64,000 nt of DNA from Diphasiastrum complanatum (lineage: Eukaryota > Streptophyta > Lycopodiopsida > Lycopodiales > Lycopodiaceae). Shown in pieces: positions 43,797 through 56,485 of this stretch. The stretch is taken from assembly GCA_029204225.1 (NCBI GenBank), contig CM055106.1, positions 44,771,313 to 44,835,312 on the forward strand, read 5' to 3'. The translations under genes and the position numbers were made by a program. How positions within the stretch are numbered: position 1 is the first letter of the stretch; each line of letters starts with the position of its first letter. The notes beneath the pieces were generated by a model. That model searched no databases and had not been told where the DNA came from. It saw only the letters and a list, made by a program, of their open reading frames with translations.

Positions 43797-43873
<77 letters not shown>
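43797..43873. repeat. Symmetric compound microsatellite (TC)n(TA)n(GA)n
   Basis: A (TC) tract, a (TA) tract and a (GA) tract in succession form one long near-perfect palindrome. It directly abuts the hairpin end of Helitron-like unit A. Confidence 0.95.
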
Positions 43874-44810
43874 TGCCCGTCATTGACGGGCAATGGAGGC
43901 CGATCTAGGTGGCGGCCGATGATTTGGATGATGGCCAATCTTGCACATCTTGCATCTTGAATATCAAACATTCGAGTCTTTGGAAAATTTGAGTCTTTAG
44001 AAAATTTGAGCCTTCAAAAAAATTCGAGCCTTCAAAAAAATTAGAGTCTTTGGAAAAAATTTAGTCTTTGGAAAATAAAATCGAGTCTTTCGAAAAATTC
44101 GAGTCTTTTGAAAAATTCGACTTGACAGTACAAAGGGTCCTTCAATCCTTTGGCAAAATTCGAGTCTTTGAAAAAAAAAAATCCTTTGGAGTTAAAAATA
44201 GTGAGTTTGCGCTTGTGGTTAAACATTCATGAAAATGGTGGGCCAAGATAAAAAAAAGCAATTTTAGGTAGTCAAGAAAATTTGAAGGATTGAAAAAAAA
44301 AAAAAGCAATTTTAAGGATTGAAAAAAAAAAAGCAATTTTAGGTAGTCAAGAAAATTTTTATGTTCATGATTTATGGATAAAACTTTGGTAATTCAAAAT
44401 AAATAAGAAAGCCATGTAATAAAGATTACATGGCTAAAGTTAAATGTGGTTTCTTTATTACATTTAACTTTAGCCATGGCTAAAGTTTACATGTAATAAA
44501 GAAACCACATTTAACTTTAGCCATTTAACTTTACATGGCTAAAGTTTGAACCACATTTAAGTGTGTTAAAAAAATAAAAACGTAACTTCAAACTTCAAAT
44601 ATTTGAATTTAGTGATTTGGAAGGAGGGGTGGGGAATCTTTTTGTGGCCCACCCCTCAATGCACACAATGTGCAAATGTATGGGGATATGCACTTTCCTC
44701 ATACATGCCTCCCCGTCCCCATCATTTTTAATTAAGAAATTTTGTATGCATGGGTGAGGAGAGGATGATGCATGGGTGCACGCATACACATGCGCAAAAG
44801 TGTACATAGA
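43870..44810 (-). mobile_element. Helitron-like unit A (non-autonomous, minus strand)
   Basis: Read on the minus strand it begins TCTATGTACACTTTTGCGC at 44810 and ends with the hairpin GCCCGTCAATGACGGGC (43875-43891). The final CTAG seen in units B and C is missing here and is replaced by CT repeats. It has no transposase. Inside, a degenerate 17-bp repeat (attcgagtctttggaaa on the plus strand, 43970-44175) recurs about ten times. Around 44395-44560 several inverted copies of catggctaaagtttacatg lie close together. It aligns along its full length with unit B. Confidence 0.7.
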
Positions 44811-45621
44811 CTAGTAAAGAGTGCCCGTCGTTGACGGTCAATGGAGGCCGATCTAGGTGGCGGTCGATGATTTGGATGATGGCCAATCTCGCACATCTTG
44901 CATCTCGAATATCAAACATTCGAGTCTTTGGAAAAATTTGAGTCTTTGAAAAAATTTGAGTCTTCCGAAAAATTTGAGCCTCGGAAAAAATCGAGTCTTT
45001 GGGAAAATTCTAGTCTTTGAATAATAAAATCGAGTCTTTCGAAAAATTCGAGTCTTGGGAAAAAATTCAAGTCTTGAAAAAAATTCGAGTCTTTTGAACA
45101 ATTCGACTTGACAGTACAAAGGGTCCTTCAATCCTTTGGAAAATTTCGAGTCTTTAAAAAATTAGATCCTTGTTAGTTAAAGATAGTGAGTTTGGACTTG
45201 TGGTTAAACATTCATGAAAATGGTGGGGGATTTGAAGGATTGAAAAGAAAAAAAGCATTTTTAGGTAGTCATGAAAATATTTATGTTAATGATTAGTAGG
45301 TAAAACTTTGATAATTCAAAATAAATAAGAAAGCCATGTAATAAAGATTATTGGCTAAAGTTTAAAGCACATTGAGTTGTGTGAAGAAAATAAAACCTTA
45401 AGTTCATGATTGGAAGGGAGGGGTGGGAAATCTTTTTGAGGCCCACTCCCCAATGCACACAATGTGCAAATGTATGGGGATATGCATTTTCCCCTTACAT
45501 GCATCCTCTTTTCCAAGTTTTTTAGTTAAAAAAAGCTTATGCATGGGTGAGGGGAGAAAAATGCATGGGTGCACCCATACACATGCGCAAAAGTGTACAT
45601 AAGTTTAAATATATATATAGA
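44811..45621 (-). mobile_element. Helitron-like unit B (non-autonomous, minus strand)
   Basis: 811 bp. On the minus strand it starts TCTATATATATATTTAAAC at 45621. It ends with a hairpin (44823-44839, one mismatch), the spacer ACTCTTTA and CTAG (44811-44814). The body matches unit A: the same 17-bp repeat block, ttcgacttgacagtacaaag and the catgggtgagg...gcatacacatgcgcaaaag segment. Its CTAG end touches the TC start of unit A with no base between them. Confidence 0.75.
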
Positions 45622-46029
45622 CTAGTAAAGAGTGCCCGTTGTTTACGGGCAATGGAGGCCGATCTTCATAGATATGCATTTTAATTTTAACCTTTCCCAT
45701 GGAAAGTTTGATAATTTAAAAAAAATCCTTAGAGTACCCTTCAAATTTTTGATAATGAAAGTCGCATTTGTTTAACACCTTTCACCATGAAAGTATGTAC
45801 ATGCACTTCAAAACACTATATGTGTTGGTAAAGGATAATTTGAATTTGGAGTAGGCCCCTTAGATGCATGCATGGGGAGGAGGGCCATGCATCCTTTTTC
45901 CCATACATGCATTCTCTTCCCCAAGGTTTTTAGTTAAAAAAAGCTCATGCATGGGTGAGTAGAGGAGGATGCATGGGTGCACCCATACACATGTGCAAAA
46001 GTGTACATAAGTTTAAATATATATATAGA
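45622..46029 (-). mobile_element. Helitron-like unit C (short, chimeric, minus strand)
   Basis: 408 bp. On the minus strand it starts TCTATATATATATTTAAAC at 46029, preceded by A as expected for a Helitron target. It ends with the perfect hairpin GCCCGTAAACAACGGGC (45634-45650), spacer ACTCTTTA and CTAG (45622-45625), which abuts unit B. The 3' end (through ggaggccgatc) is like A and B, but the body matches the inverted copy at 47845-48205 instead. Confidence 0.75.
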
Positions 46030-46101
46030 TATGTGGGGCTTTTCCCTATACTATATACTAAAGACAAATTACTCAATATCTTTATATATATACATATACA
46101 T

Positions 46102-46171
<70 letters not shown>

Positions 46172-47844
46172 CATGAATGTTTAAGGCTTCTATAGAAGAC
46201 CAATAAGTTTCGTGACCAAAAGGTGCAAGTTGATAGATCCTATTACAAACCCCTGTGCGATGTGATGTATGTAATTGTCCACATGCTCTATAAAAATTGA
46301 CAAGTTCAAACAAAACCTCACAAATACAATGAAGCCAATTGTTAGAATTCTCATTTCACCTTTGTGTTTTTGTGTTTTTGTTTTCTATTTTTTTAGTTCA
46401 GCTAGATGTAGAATATGTTTTTTGTAATTGTTGTAAAAATGGTAATGGGCGAAACACATTTTATTATTATTATTGCGAAAATGACATCAAATTTTTTTAT
46501 CGTTTTGTTTTTGTTTGCAATCTTGTATGATGTTTTTTTTTACTTTGAAATCCTGGTGTCTACATTTGGTAATATATGAAAAATATCCGTTTTTCCTAAA
46601 TATTTATTATTCTCTCTTGTATTTGTGTTGAGGATGAAAGACTTTCATACATTATATAGAATTGATAACATAGCTTTTCTATTTCTAATATACTTGCCTT
46701 CATCCCATCCTTCTTCTTGAAAAGTGGTTCTCCCCAATCTCCTTCATATTGAATTGAAGCTTGCCTATTTTATAAGCATTCAACTTAATTTAGCTTTTCA
46801 AAGGAAGTGTGCAAGGAATCGTAAACATTTGACAAATAAATGAGGCATGTCATTAATTTAATAGCATTCAACTTTGATAGGATGGTACAAATTCTGCTTC
46901 TCAAATGAAATGTGCGAGGAATTTTGAGCATTTCAAAACATATTTTATGAAAAATTTACTTATGGGCTTTAAAAGTTTTGACCTTCATGTGACATTTGGT
47001 AGAGTTTTTGCCTTCCTTGGAAATGCAAAGAGAATGTTGAAGGGCATTGTAGTGTGCTCATGACTTGCTGTTTTTCATAAAAAATGGCTTTAATATTTTG
47101 AACTTAGCTCAATAATTTGTTTTGGTTTTTGTTTTTTTTTAAAACTTTGTCAGTTAGAAGAAGGAATATTCTTTATAAAATTACAAAAAACATTTTTTAC
47201 GAGCATTGCTATCTCCTATCAAATTTTAAAGTAAAGTTGATCATTTTAAATACACATCACACATGCCTAATGTCGATTCCCTCAAAATGGTCTTTAGGAT
47301 TAGGCAGGTGGGAGCCTAAGGGCATTGCCCCGACGACTCTTATTCTCACTACACCATTAGTTTGGACTTGACCAATTGTCTGGTGTCATGTGCAAGACAT
47401 GGTTGCTTTGAGAATGCAAATATGCATACCCAATTGGAAACTATTTCCCAAGAACTTCGTAATACATTTTCTTACAGCTCCTTCCCGTAACCGCAACATA
47501 ATTACTCATTTTTTTGTAGTTTTTAAACTTTATTTTAGAAGTTACAAAGAAAAATTTACAAGGGATAATTTCCTAACACTTAGAAGGCATCTTTTGAAGA
47601 TCAAATTGGGATCAGGAGGAGTGGAATTAATTTCAACAATGAAAAGATCTAAGTTATATGCGGGTCTTGAAATTGCATCCATATTGACATCATCCACGCT
47701 AGTAAAAGCATTCAAATTATAAACTGGCCTTGATGATGCATTGTTATTATTATTACATTTTAAAGTATTATTTTAAGATGATATTGTAGAGCTACCATGA
47801 TAGTACTTAAAGTACTCATTCTTTCTTGTTGAATGATATATATA
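46030..47844. other. Spacer between inverted Helitron-like copies; (TA)n(GA)n microsatellite
   Basis: A (TA)n(GA)n tract lies at about 46103-46168. The remainder has no recognisable gene; ORFs at 47117-47371 and 47390-47722 have no motif I can name. Confidence 0.55.
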
Positions 47845-48205
47845 TCTATATGTATATTCAAACTTTGTTCCACTTTTATGCATGGGTGAGGGGACCCATG
47901 CATCCTCCTCCTCTCACCCAGGCATACACATTTTTTGAACTAAAAAACTTGGGGAGGAGGATGCATGTATGGGGAAAAGGATGCATGGCCCTCCTCCCCA
48001 AGCATGCATCTAAGGGGCCCACTCCAAATTCAAATTACCCTTTACCAACATACATCGTGTTTTGAAATGCATGTACATACTTTCATGGTAAAAGGTGTTA
48101 AACGAATGAGACTTTCATTATCAAGAATTTGAGGGTACTTTAAGGATTTTTTAAATTATCAGACTTTTCACGGGAAAGGCTGAAATAAAAATGCATTTCT
48201 ATGAA
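47845..48205 (+). mobile_element. Helitron-like unit D, inverted relative to C, 3' end lost
   Basis: Starts TCTATATGTATATTCAAAC after an A. It is the reverse complement of 45662-46029 along about 360 bp (catgggtgagg, ccatgcatcctcc, ccaaattcaaattacccttt, atgcatgtacatactttcat). The hairpin and CTAG end are absent; homology stops near atttctatgaagg. Confidence 0.7.
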
Positions 48206-48266
48206 GGAAAAATTGGTTGTGAAGGGCTGGGAAGGCTTCAAAACGTAGGCCTGGTGGGCCCCTATC

Positions 48267-49722
<1,456 letters not shown>

Positions 49723-50048
49723 TGGCCATATTCAGTTAAGGACCTGGAATAATCCTAATATGGTAAACCGGCCCTCCAGTATTTAATATTGTTGGTCACG
49801 CCATGATTTAATTCCATGTCAAGGCCAGTTTATGACTTATTCACCTTGAGAGGAGCCATACACTTTAATTGAGACATATGGAGTATTGCATGTCTATGTG
49901 ACAGATATAGGCAGGAGGACTGCATGAAGAGGTGTGATCTATTTATAGTTGACCTGCATGGGGGTTGCATGGTTTCATGCACAAGACTCTACTCTCTATA
50001 TAATGAGGTAGGGATTCTCCCGTCGACATATTGGGTTTAGGTTACCAA
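49723..50048. other. Unidentified flank of Copia copy 2, promoter-like
   Basis: It contains CTCTCTATATAATGAGG near 50000, which resembles a TATA region of an LTR, but no partner repeat was found. The Copia insertion cuts it after ttaggttaccaa. Confidence 0.35.
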
Positions 50049-50703
50049 TGTGAAAAATACAGATCCTAAGTGGATCTAAACTCCAAGATCATTGGCTTGA
50101 ATGCTTGCACTCCAAACTACATAAGCTAGGAATTGGCAACACATTCTATGCTACCTAGAATGCAAAGAACTTGATCAAAAAGCATTTATCACAAATGGAA
50201 ACTTCCATAAACATCAAGTGCGGCCCAAAATAGCATTATACAGTCCATAATACATCAGCCTACCACTTTTGGAAAGCACCTAAGATCATACACAATATCT
50301 TGAAGACAATACACACAACAATGCTCTCAATGGAGGAAGAAACAATGACAATGATCTATTGATCTCAATGAAGCATACAAAAGGTTTCTCCAACCTGTTC
50401 TCCACGACTTCCCTACTATTTATGGATGAGGAAGATGACTCTCTCTCCTCTCTCTAGAAGGTACTTGACCCTAGATATTCCCTATATAGGAAAAATAGCT
50501 AAAAATGGCTTATATGACCAAAATACATCAAAATGGTCTCATTTTGAAGGGTATGAAGTTTGACACTTCATCATACTGAAAAAATACAGTAAATAAAAAC
50601 ATTGTGGCCTGGTTCACACGTGTGAAACTCCAGAACCAAAACTATTTACAATTTTAGCCAATTTAGGCCTCAAACTAGCTAGGAAATGTTGACAATTTTC
50701 ACA
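50049..50703 (-). repeat. 3' LTR of Copia copy 2
   Basis: 655 bp with TG...CA ends. It shares a C at 50263 with its own 5' LTR, where both LTRs of copy 1 have T (1464). It contains CACACGTGTG at 50615-50624. Confidence 0.96.
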
Positions 50704-53700
50704 CTCCCTCTTCAACATTGGATGCTAGTTTCAACATAGTCTTTGAGCACATTCCAAGATTAGATCTATGCATTAAATATAGGTCCTTTCCCAATGGTTT
50801 GGTGAAGATATCAGCCACACACTCCTTTGAAGAGACATGTTGAAGCTCCACCTCTTTGGCAATGACTTGATCTCTCACAAAATGGTGAGCAATCTCAATG
50901 TGCTTGCTCCTTGCATGAAAAACAGGATTGCTTGCCAAGCTTTGGGCTGAAAGGTTATCACAAAGTATGATTGGAGTCTTCTCTGGTTCCAGCAAGTGAA
51001 GATCCAATAACATCCTCTTGATCCAAAGAATCTCCTTGGTGCATGTTGTTAATGCCTTGTACTCGGCTTCGGTGGAAGATAGAGAGATAGTTGGTTGCTT
51101 CTTTGATAGCCATGAGACCACTCCATCTCCAAGATAGATTGCAAAGGCACTTGTTGACTTCCTATCCATTTGATCACCTGCAAAATCTGAATCTGAAAAT
51201 CCACAAAGGTTAGGTGTAGTACCTCCATACAAGATGCCAAAATCTCTAGATCCCGAGATGTATCTAAGTACTCTCTTTCCTAGCTTCCAATGAGCCTCAC
51301 TAGGATCTTGCATAAATTGACTTAGTTTACCAACCACAAAGCTTAGATCAGGTCTTGTGATGGTTAACCATATAAGAGATCCTATTAGCTTTCTATAGAG
51401 AGTAATGTCCTTGAAGGATCTTTCATTACTTCTTGTAGTTAGCTTTACATTTGATTCCATAGGAGTAGAAACAACTTTACAATCTTCCATATGAAACCTT
51501 TTTAGAATAGAGTTAACATACTTTTCTTGACATATGAATGTAGATTTAGAAGTTCTAATAATCTCTATTCCTAAGATATAATGAAGTTTACCAAGATCTT
51601 GAATTTCAAACTCTCTTTTGAGTGCCATCTTGATTTCATCTATATCTAGATTGTTACCACCACTTAAGATAATGTCATCAACATAGATCAAAAGTAAAGT
51701 GATATCATTTTCATTCCATCTAAAGTAGAGAGAATGATTATACTCACTCATAACAAAGTTTTGAGAAAGTAAGAAGGAATTGAGCTTAGCATACCAACTC
51801 CTTGGTGCTTGCTTTAGCCCATACAAACTCTTTTGGAGATAGCACACATGATTAGGCTCATCATGTGAAACATAGCCCTCGGGTTGCTCCATGTAAATAT
51901 CTTCTTCAAGATCACCATTCAAGAAGGCATTAGTAACATCCATTTGCCACATATCCCAATCATAAAGAGTTGCAAGAGAGATTAGGATTCGAATAGTTAC
52001 CATCTTTGCCACGGGTGCAAAGGTCTCATCATAGTCAATACCATATTCTTGAGCATACCCCTTTGCCACCAACCTTGCCTTGTACTTGTTGATTGATCCA
52101 TCTTGATTTGTCTTGATCTTGAAGATCCACTTACAACCAATTGCCTTCTTGTCCTTTGGAAGCTTTACCAACCTCCATGTGTTGCTTTTGATGAGTGCTT
52201 GATGCTCATGATCCATGGCTTGGATCCATTCCTTCTTTTGAATTGCTTCACCTACACAAGTTGGTTCATCAAAAGAGGTAAGAAAAGCAAAGTTAGAGTT
52301 GTCCACCACTTGCTTTCCTTTTTCATCATAGGTTAGCCTTGATGGCTTAGCCCTTTGCCTTTGAGTCTTCCTTGAAGTTTGCTTTGGAGTGGCATCTCCA
52401 TCTTCATCCAAGACATCTTGCACATCATGATGATTAGTAGGCACATCAACATCAACATCAACAACATTGGAAACATTCTCTTCATGAAAGATGACATCCT
52501 TACTTATGACAACTTTCTTTGTAGAAGGAATGTACACTTTGTAAGCCTTGCTTACTTCACTATAGCCAACAAACACACCCTTCTTTGATGAAGGATCTTC
52601 TTTAGTTCTATCATCAAGTGTGATATTGACAAAACATGTACATCCAAAGATCCTACAATGCTTGACACTCGGCCTTCTACCATAAAGAACCTCATGAGGA
52701 GTTTTACCATCCAAGGAAGCACTTGTCCATCTATTACATAGATAGTTAGCACATGCTAAAGCTTCCCCCCAAAAAGACTTAGCAAGATTAGCATGTAGTC
52801 TCATTGCCTTGGCACATTCACAAAGGGTTCTATTCTTCCTCTCGGCCACTCCATTCTGTTGTGGAGTCCTAGGACTAGACATCTCCCTCTTAATCCCATG
52901 TGCTATACAAAAGTCTTTGAACCTATTTGAGGTGTATTCCCCTCCATTATCAGATCTTAAGCATTTGATCTTTGTATTGAATTGGTTTTCCATTTCATTC
53001 TTGAACTTGACAAATGCAGCAAACACTTCATCCTTACTTTTAAGAAGATAGATCCAAGTATACCTACTAAAGTCATCAATGAAAGTTGCATACATCTTTG
53101 CCCCACCATTGCTAGTTGTACTAGAAGAATGAATATCAGAATGCACAAGTTGAAAAGCTTCTTTAGATCTAGAAGTAGATCTAGAATAAGCAAGTCTATG
53201 AGATTTGGACAAGGCACAATGTTCACAAACACTATTGTTTGCAACAAGACTTTTAGGGAGACCAAGAACAAGCTCTTTCTTTGCCATTACCTCCAAAGAT
53301 TTGAAGTTGGGATGGCCCAACCTCTTGTGCCAAACTTCTTGGTTTGTCAATTGCTCCCTAGCCATACATCCTTCATGATTAGAGATCACACATGCATCAA
53401 GCTTGAAAAGTTTACCATGCCTCCTACCTTGAGCAATCAAGGATCCACATTTACTTATCAAACATGCATCTCCAATGAACTCCACATCAAGTCCTTTGTC
53501 AATCATTTGACTTACACTAAGCAAATTCTTAGTGATTGAAGGAATGTACAAAACATTTTCAAGATTTGCTTTCCTATTTGTTGAAAGGGAAATAGGAATA
53601 GTGCCTATGCCTTTGATGTCACATTGACCATCATTTGCAGTGTAGATGATGTTACCTTCTCCCTCATAAGACAATAAGGATGTAAAGTATTCCTTATGTC

Positions 53701-54652
53701 TTGTCATGTGAGATGAGGCTCCACTATCAATCCACCAAGGATCATTATCATCTATGTTGGCTAACAAACTTGAAGTCATAACAAGTGATTCACATGTGTT
53801 ATGTTCTTCCTCATCTATTGTAAGATTTCCTTGCCTCTCTCCTTGCTCTCTTTTCTTCTTATAACATTCATTTGCAAAATGACCTTTTATCCCACAATAA
53901 AAGCACTTGAACTTTGACTTATTGTTCTTAGTAGAAGAGGAAGAGGAAGAGTGATCATCATGATCAAAGTTACCACCTTTGGACCATTTCCCTTTGCCTT
54001 TACCTTTGCCCTTGAATTTGCCTTTTGTGAAGAAAGCCTCTTCACCTCCACCTTGCAAGGATGCACCATCAAGCTTTGATTGCAACCTATGTTCTTCAGC
54101 CAATAAGATTTCTTGCAAGTCAACCACACTTGGCAAGACTCTTTGAATGGCAAAACTTTGCACAAGGTTAGCATGTTCATTTAGCAAACCATTCAACATA
54201 ACTTGGACTATTTCACCATCTTTTATGTTCTCATCAATGCATGCTAAATCATCACTTAGGGACTTAACTCTCAAGATAAATGCATGAGCACTTTCACCCT
54301 CTCTTTGCCTACTAGAAAATATTTGTCTCCTTAGGGTCAATACCCTAGATGTGGACTTTGATTCAAAGAGCTTCTTTAAGGCATTCCATGCCTCACTTGC
54401 ACTTTGACACTTTCCAACTTCCTTGAGAAGTTCATTTGTAACATTCATTTTAATGATATGAAGAGCCCTTTTGGCCTTCTTATCAAACCTTTGTTGCTCT
54501 TGAAGTGTGAGAGGTCTCTCTTCAATTTCTGCAACTATGTCCATGAGTTCATTCAACTCAAGTAAGGACTCCATCCTCACTTTCCAAGTAGAGTAGTTTG
54601 ATGAACTCAACCTTTCACTAGACTCTAGCATGATCCCACCATTGGAAGCCAT
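50699..54652 (-). CDS. Copia Gag-Pol polyprotein, 1317 aa, intact (copy 2)
   Basis: Uninterrupted, with the same domain order and catalytic residues as copy 1: zinc knuckle C250-C263, protease D309, integrase D506/D568/E604, RT YVDD 990-993, and RNase H. Four residues differ from copy 1: K718, N972, W979 and I995. I995 gives YVDDII just after the RT active site, the form also seen in Copia element 3, whereas copy 1 has YVDDIT. So copy 2 carries the more usual residue there, although its LTRs are more diverged. The purine tract codes the last residues and the stop (50699-50701) lies in the LTR. Gag-only expression, if it occurs, would need splicing or processing that I cannot see. Confidence 0.97.
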   Translation of the reverse strand: MASNGGIMLESSERLSSSNYSTWKVRMESLLELNELMDIVAEIEERPLTLQEQQRFDKKAKRALHIIKMNVTNELLKEVGKCQSASEAWNALKKLFESKSTSRVLTLRRQIFSSRQREGESAHAFILRVKSLSDDLACIDENIKDGEIVQVMLNGLLNEHANLVQSFAIQRVLPSVVDLQEILLAEEHRLQSKLDGASLQGGGEEAFFTKGKFKGKGKGKGKWSKGGNFDHDDHSSSSSSTKNNKSKFKCFYCGIKGHFANECYKKKREQGERQGNLTIDEEEHNTCESLVMTSSLLANIDDNDPWWIDSGASSHMTRHKEYFTSLLSYEGEGNIIYTANDGQCDIKGIGTIPISLSTNRKANLENVLYIPSITKNLLSVSQMIDKGLDVEFIGDACLISKCGSLIAQGRRHGKLFKLDACVISNHEGCMAREQLTNQEVWHKRLGHPNFKSLEVMAKKELVLGLPKSLVANNSVCEHCALSKSHRLAYSRSTSRSKEAFQLVHSDIHSSSTTSNGGAKMYATFIDDFSRYTWIYLLKSKDEVFAAFVKFKNEMENQFNTKIKCLRSDNGGEYTSNRFKDFCIAHGIKREMSSPRTPQQNGVAERKNRTLCECAKAMRLHANLAKSFWGEALACANYLCNRWTSASLDGKTPHEVLYGRRPSVKHCRIFGCTCFVNITLDDRTKEDPSSKKGVFVGYSEVSKAYKVYIPSTKKVVISKDVIFHEENVSNVVDVDVDVPTNHHDVQDVLDEDGDATPKQTSRKTQRQRAKPSRLTYDEKGKQVVDNSNFAFLTSFDEPTCVGEAIQKKEWIQAMDHEHQALIKSNTWRLVKLPKDKKAIGCKWIFKIKTNQDGSINKYKARLVAKGYAQEYGIDYDETFAPVAKMVTIRILISLATLYDWDMWQMDVTNAFLNGDLEEDIYMEQPEGYVSHDEPNHVCYLQKSLYGLKQAPRSWYAKLNSFLLSQNFVMSEYNHSLYFRWNENDITLLLIYVDDIILSGGNNLDIDEIKMALKREFEIQDLGKLHYILGIEIIRTSKSTFICQEKYVNSILKRFHMEDCKVVSTPMESNVKLTTRSNERSFKDITLYRKLIGSLIWLTITRPDLSFVVGKLSQFMQDPSEAHWKLGKRVLRYISGSRDFGILYGGTTPNLCGFSDSDFAGDQMDRKSTSAFAIYLGDGVVSWLSKKQPTISLSSTEAEYKALTTCTKEILWIKRMLLDLHLLEPEKTPIILCDNLSAQSLASNPVFHARSKHIEIAHHFVRDQVIAKEVELQHVSSKECVADIFTKPLGKDLYLMHRSNLGMCSKTMLKLASNVEEGV
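50704..50713 (-). promoter_or_regulatory. Polypurine tract of Copia copy 2
   Basis: GAAGAGGGAG on the minus strand, directly before the 3' LTR. Confidence 0.85.
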
Positions 54653-55807
54653 GATTCTAATGTTTCTTCAACTTTTAGGTTCTGTCCTAAAGCACTTAGC
54701 ACTCACTTTTCTCTCAACAAATGATAGATAAAGATATCTATGAAGATTTAGGACCCTAAAACACTTCTATCTTGAACCTAGATGGTTTCCAAGCATAGAA
54801 AGGAAGATTGAAACACATGCAACACTTTGCACACACTAAGAATGGATTACAAAATCAAACCAACCTGAACACACTCTTGCTTAAGCTCTCAAACTTTCCA
54901 GCAAGTGACCAAATCAAGTTATGGTGTGAAGAGTTACTTGCATTCTTAGAAAATACCCAAAACTAGGATGCCAAGATTACCTAGTAATGAACAAACTTGA
55001 TCAACATATGATCAACACACTAAGATATTGATTCAACCTGTAAAACCACATGTAAACCACACTTCTAAAAGTTTATAAACTCCAGCAAGTGATAAATACA
55101 AGATTTAGAGGTGAATGAATGAGCACACTTAGTGAATCACAAGACTAGCTTCACTATCTTGTCAAATCTTGGTGTTTAGATGTAGATCTAAGATCACTTC
55201 ACATGAGAATGTTCGTCAACCTGTTAAGAACCTGAAAACACACTTGCATAATGGTTAACACCTTCCAGCAAATGCTCCAATAAAATTACATAAGGAGAGT
55301 TACTTACATGCTCAACAAAGTACACCAAAAATTATGCCAAAATTGATGACAATCTTTACAATATGCTCTTCACAATGGAGCTTACAATATGTTCACCCAG
55401 AAAAAGGGGATCTTTCATCCAAATGGGAGCTTTGCTCAGCCTTTAGGAGAATTACAACTCACTCAAAAGAGCATTTGTCATCCACTTAAGGAGAAGTTTC
55501 ATCCACTTAAGGAGAGTGTTCATCCAAGAATGGAGATTGTCAACAATAGGATTGAAAAGAACATTGTTAGTATTGAATATGCACAAGCCTCACAATCACA
55601 AATGATTAGGTGTTATGATCTGATCCAAAATAGTTTCTTTTCAGCCTCTGATCTTCAATAGACCTGAAATATGCTTTTGATCCACAAGTTCAACTCACAA
55701 AACAAAGGTTAGTAAGATTTGATCAACAAAGCAATGCAAAATCATGCTAGAACTTGATCAAACATCCAAATATCACCAAAAATGGAATACTTACTGTAAA
55801 TAGAAGC
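54653..55807 (-). other. Untranslated leader of Copia copy 2
   Basis: Same three-unit degenerate repeat as copy 1 (units near 54860, 55034 and 55217). Four single-base differences from copy 1 were noticed: c/g in gttc(c/g)tcaacc, c/a in aat(c/a)aaatta, t/a in caaaa(t/a)ttatgc and t/c in agcct(t/c)tgatc. Confidence 0.75.
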
Positions 55808-55825
55808 CAACCAGCTCTGATACCA
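55808..55825 (-). promoter_or_regulatory. Primer-binding site of Copia copy 2
   Basis: TGGTATCAGAGCTGG on the minus strand, directly after the 5' LTR (initiator-Met tRNA type). Confidence 0.95.
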
Positions 55826-56480
55826 TGTAAAAAATACAGATCCTAAGTGGATCTAAACTCCAAGATCATTGGCTTGAATGCTTGCACTCCAAACTACATA
55901 AGCTAGGAATTGGCAACACATTCTATGCTACCTAGAATGCAAAGAACTTGATCAAAAAGCATTTATCACAAATGGAAACTTCCATAAACATCAAGTGCGG
56001 CCCAAAATAGCATTATACAATCCATAATACATCAGCCTACCACTTTTGGAAAGCACCTAAGATCATACACAATAGCTTGAAGACAATACACACAACAATG
56101 CTCTCAATGGAGGAAGAAACAATGACAATGATCTATTGATCTCAATGAAGCATACAAAAGGTTTCTCCAACCTGTTCTCCACGACTTCCCTACTATTTAT
56201 GGATGAGGAAGATGACTCTCTCTCCTCTCTCTAGAAGGTACTTGACCCTAGATATTCCCTATATAGGAAAAATAGCTAAAAATGGCTTATATGACCAAAA
56301 TACATCAAAATGGTCTCATTTTGAAGGGTATGAAGTTTGACACTTCATCATACTAAAAAAATACAGTAAATAAAAACATTGTGGCCTGGTTCACACGTGT
56401 GAAACTCCAGAACCAAAACTATTTACAATTTTAGCCAATTTAGGCCTCAAACTAGCTAGGAAATGTTGACAATTTTCACA
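55826..56480 (-). repeat. 5' LTR of Copia copy 2
   Basis: 655 bp. On the plus strand it starts TGTAAAAAATAC rather than TGTGAAAAATAC. It carries the TATA-like CCTATATAGGG and CACACGTGTG at 56392-56401. Confidence 0.95.
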
Positions 56481-56485
56481 ACCAA

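Larger units (their letters stand above)
50049..56480 (-). mobile_element. Intact Ty1/Copia LTR retrotransposon, copy 2
   Basis: Same structure, orientation and exact length (6432 bp) as copy 1. LTRs are at 50049-50703 and 55826-56480, with target duplication ACCAA at 50044-50048 and 56481-56485. I count four LTR-LTR differences. Three are plus-strand G in the left LTR and A in the right LTR (at LTR position 4, in acagtcc/acaatcc and in actgaaa/actaaaa); one is T/G in caatatc/caatagc. About a dozen differences separate the whole element from copy 1. Confidence 0.97.

Noticed and set aside
43797-46168. Repeated units considered as a CRISPR array
   Set aside because: The regular short repeats are microsatellites and a 17-bp minisatellite without unique spacers, and the DNA is clearly plant nuclear.
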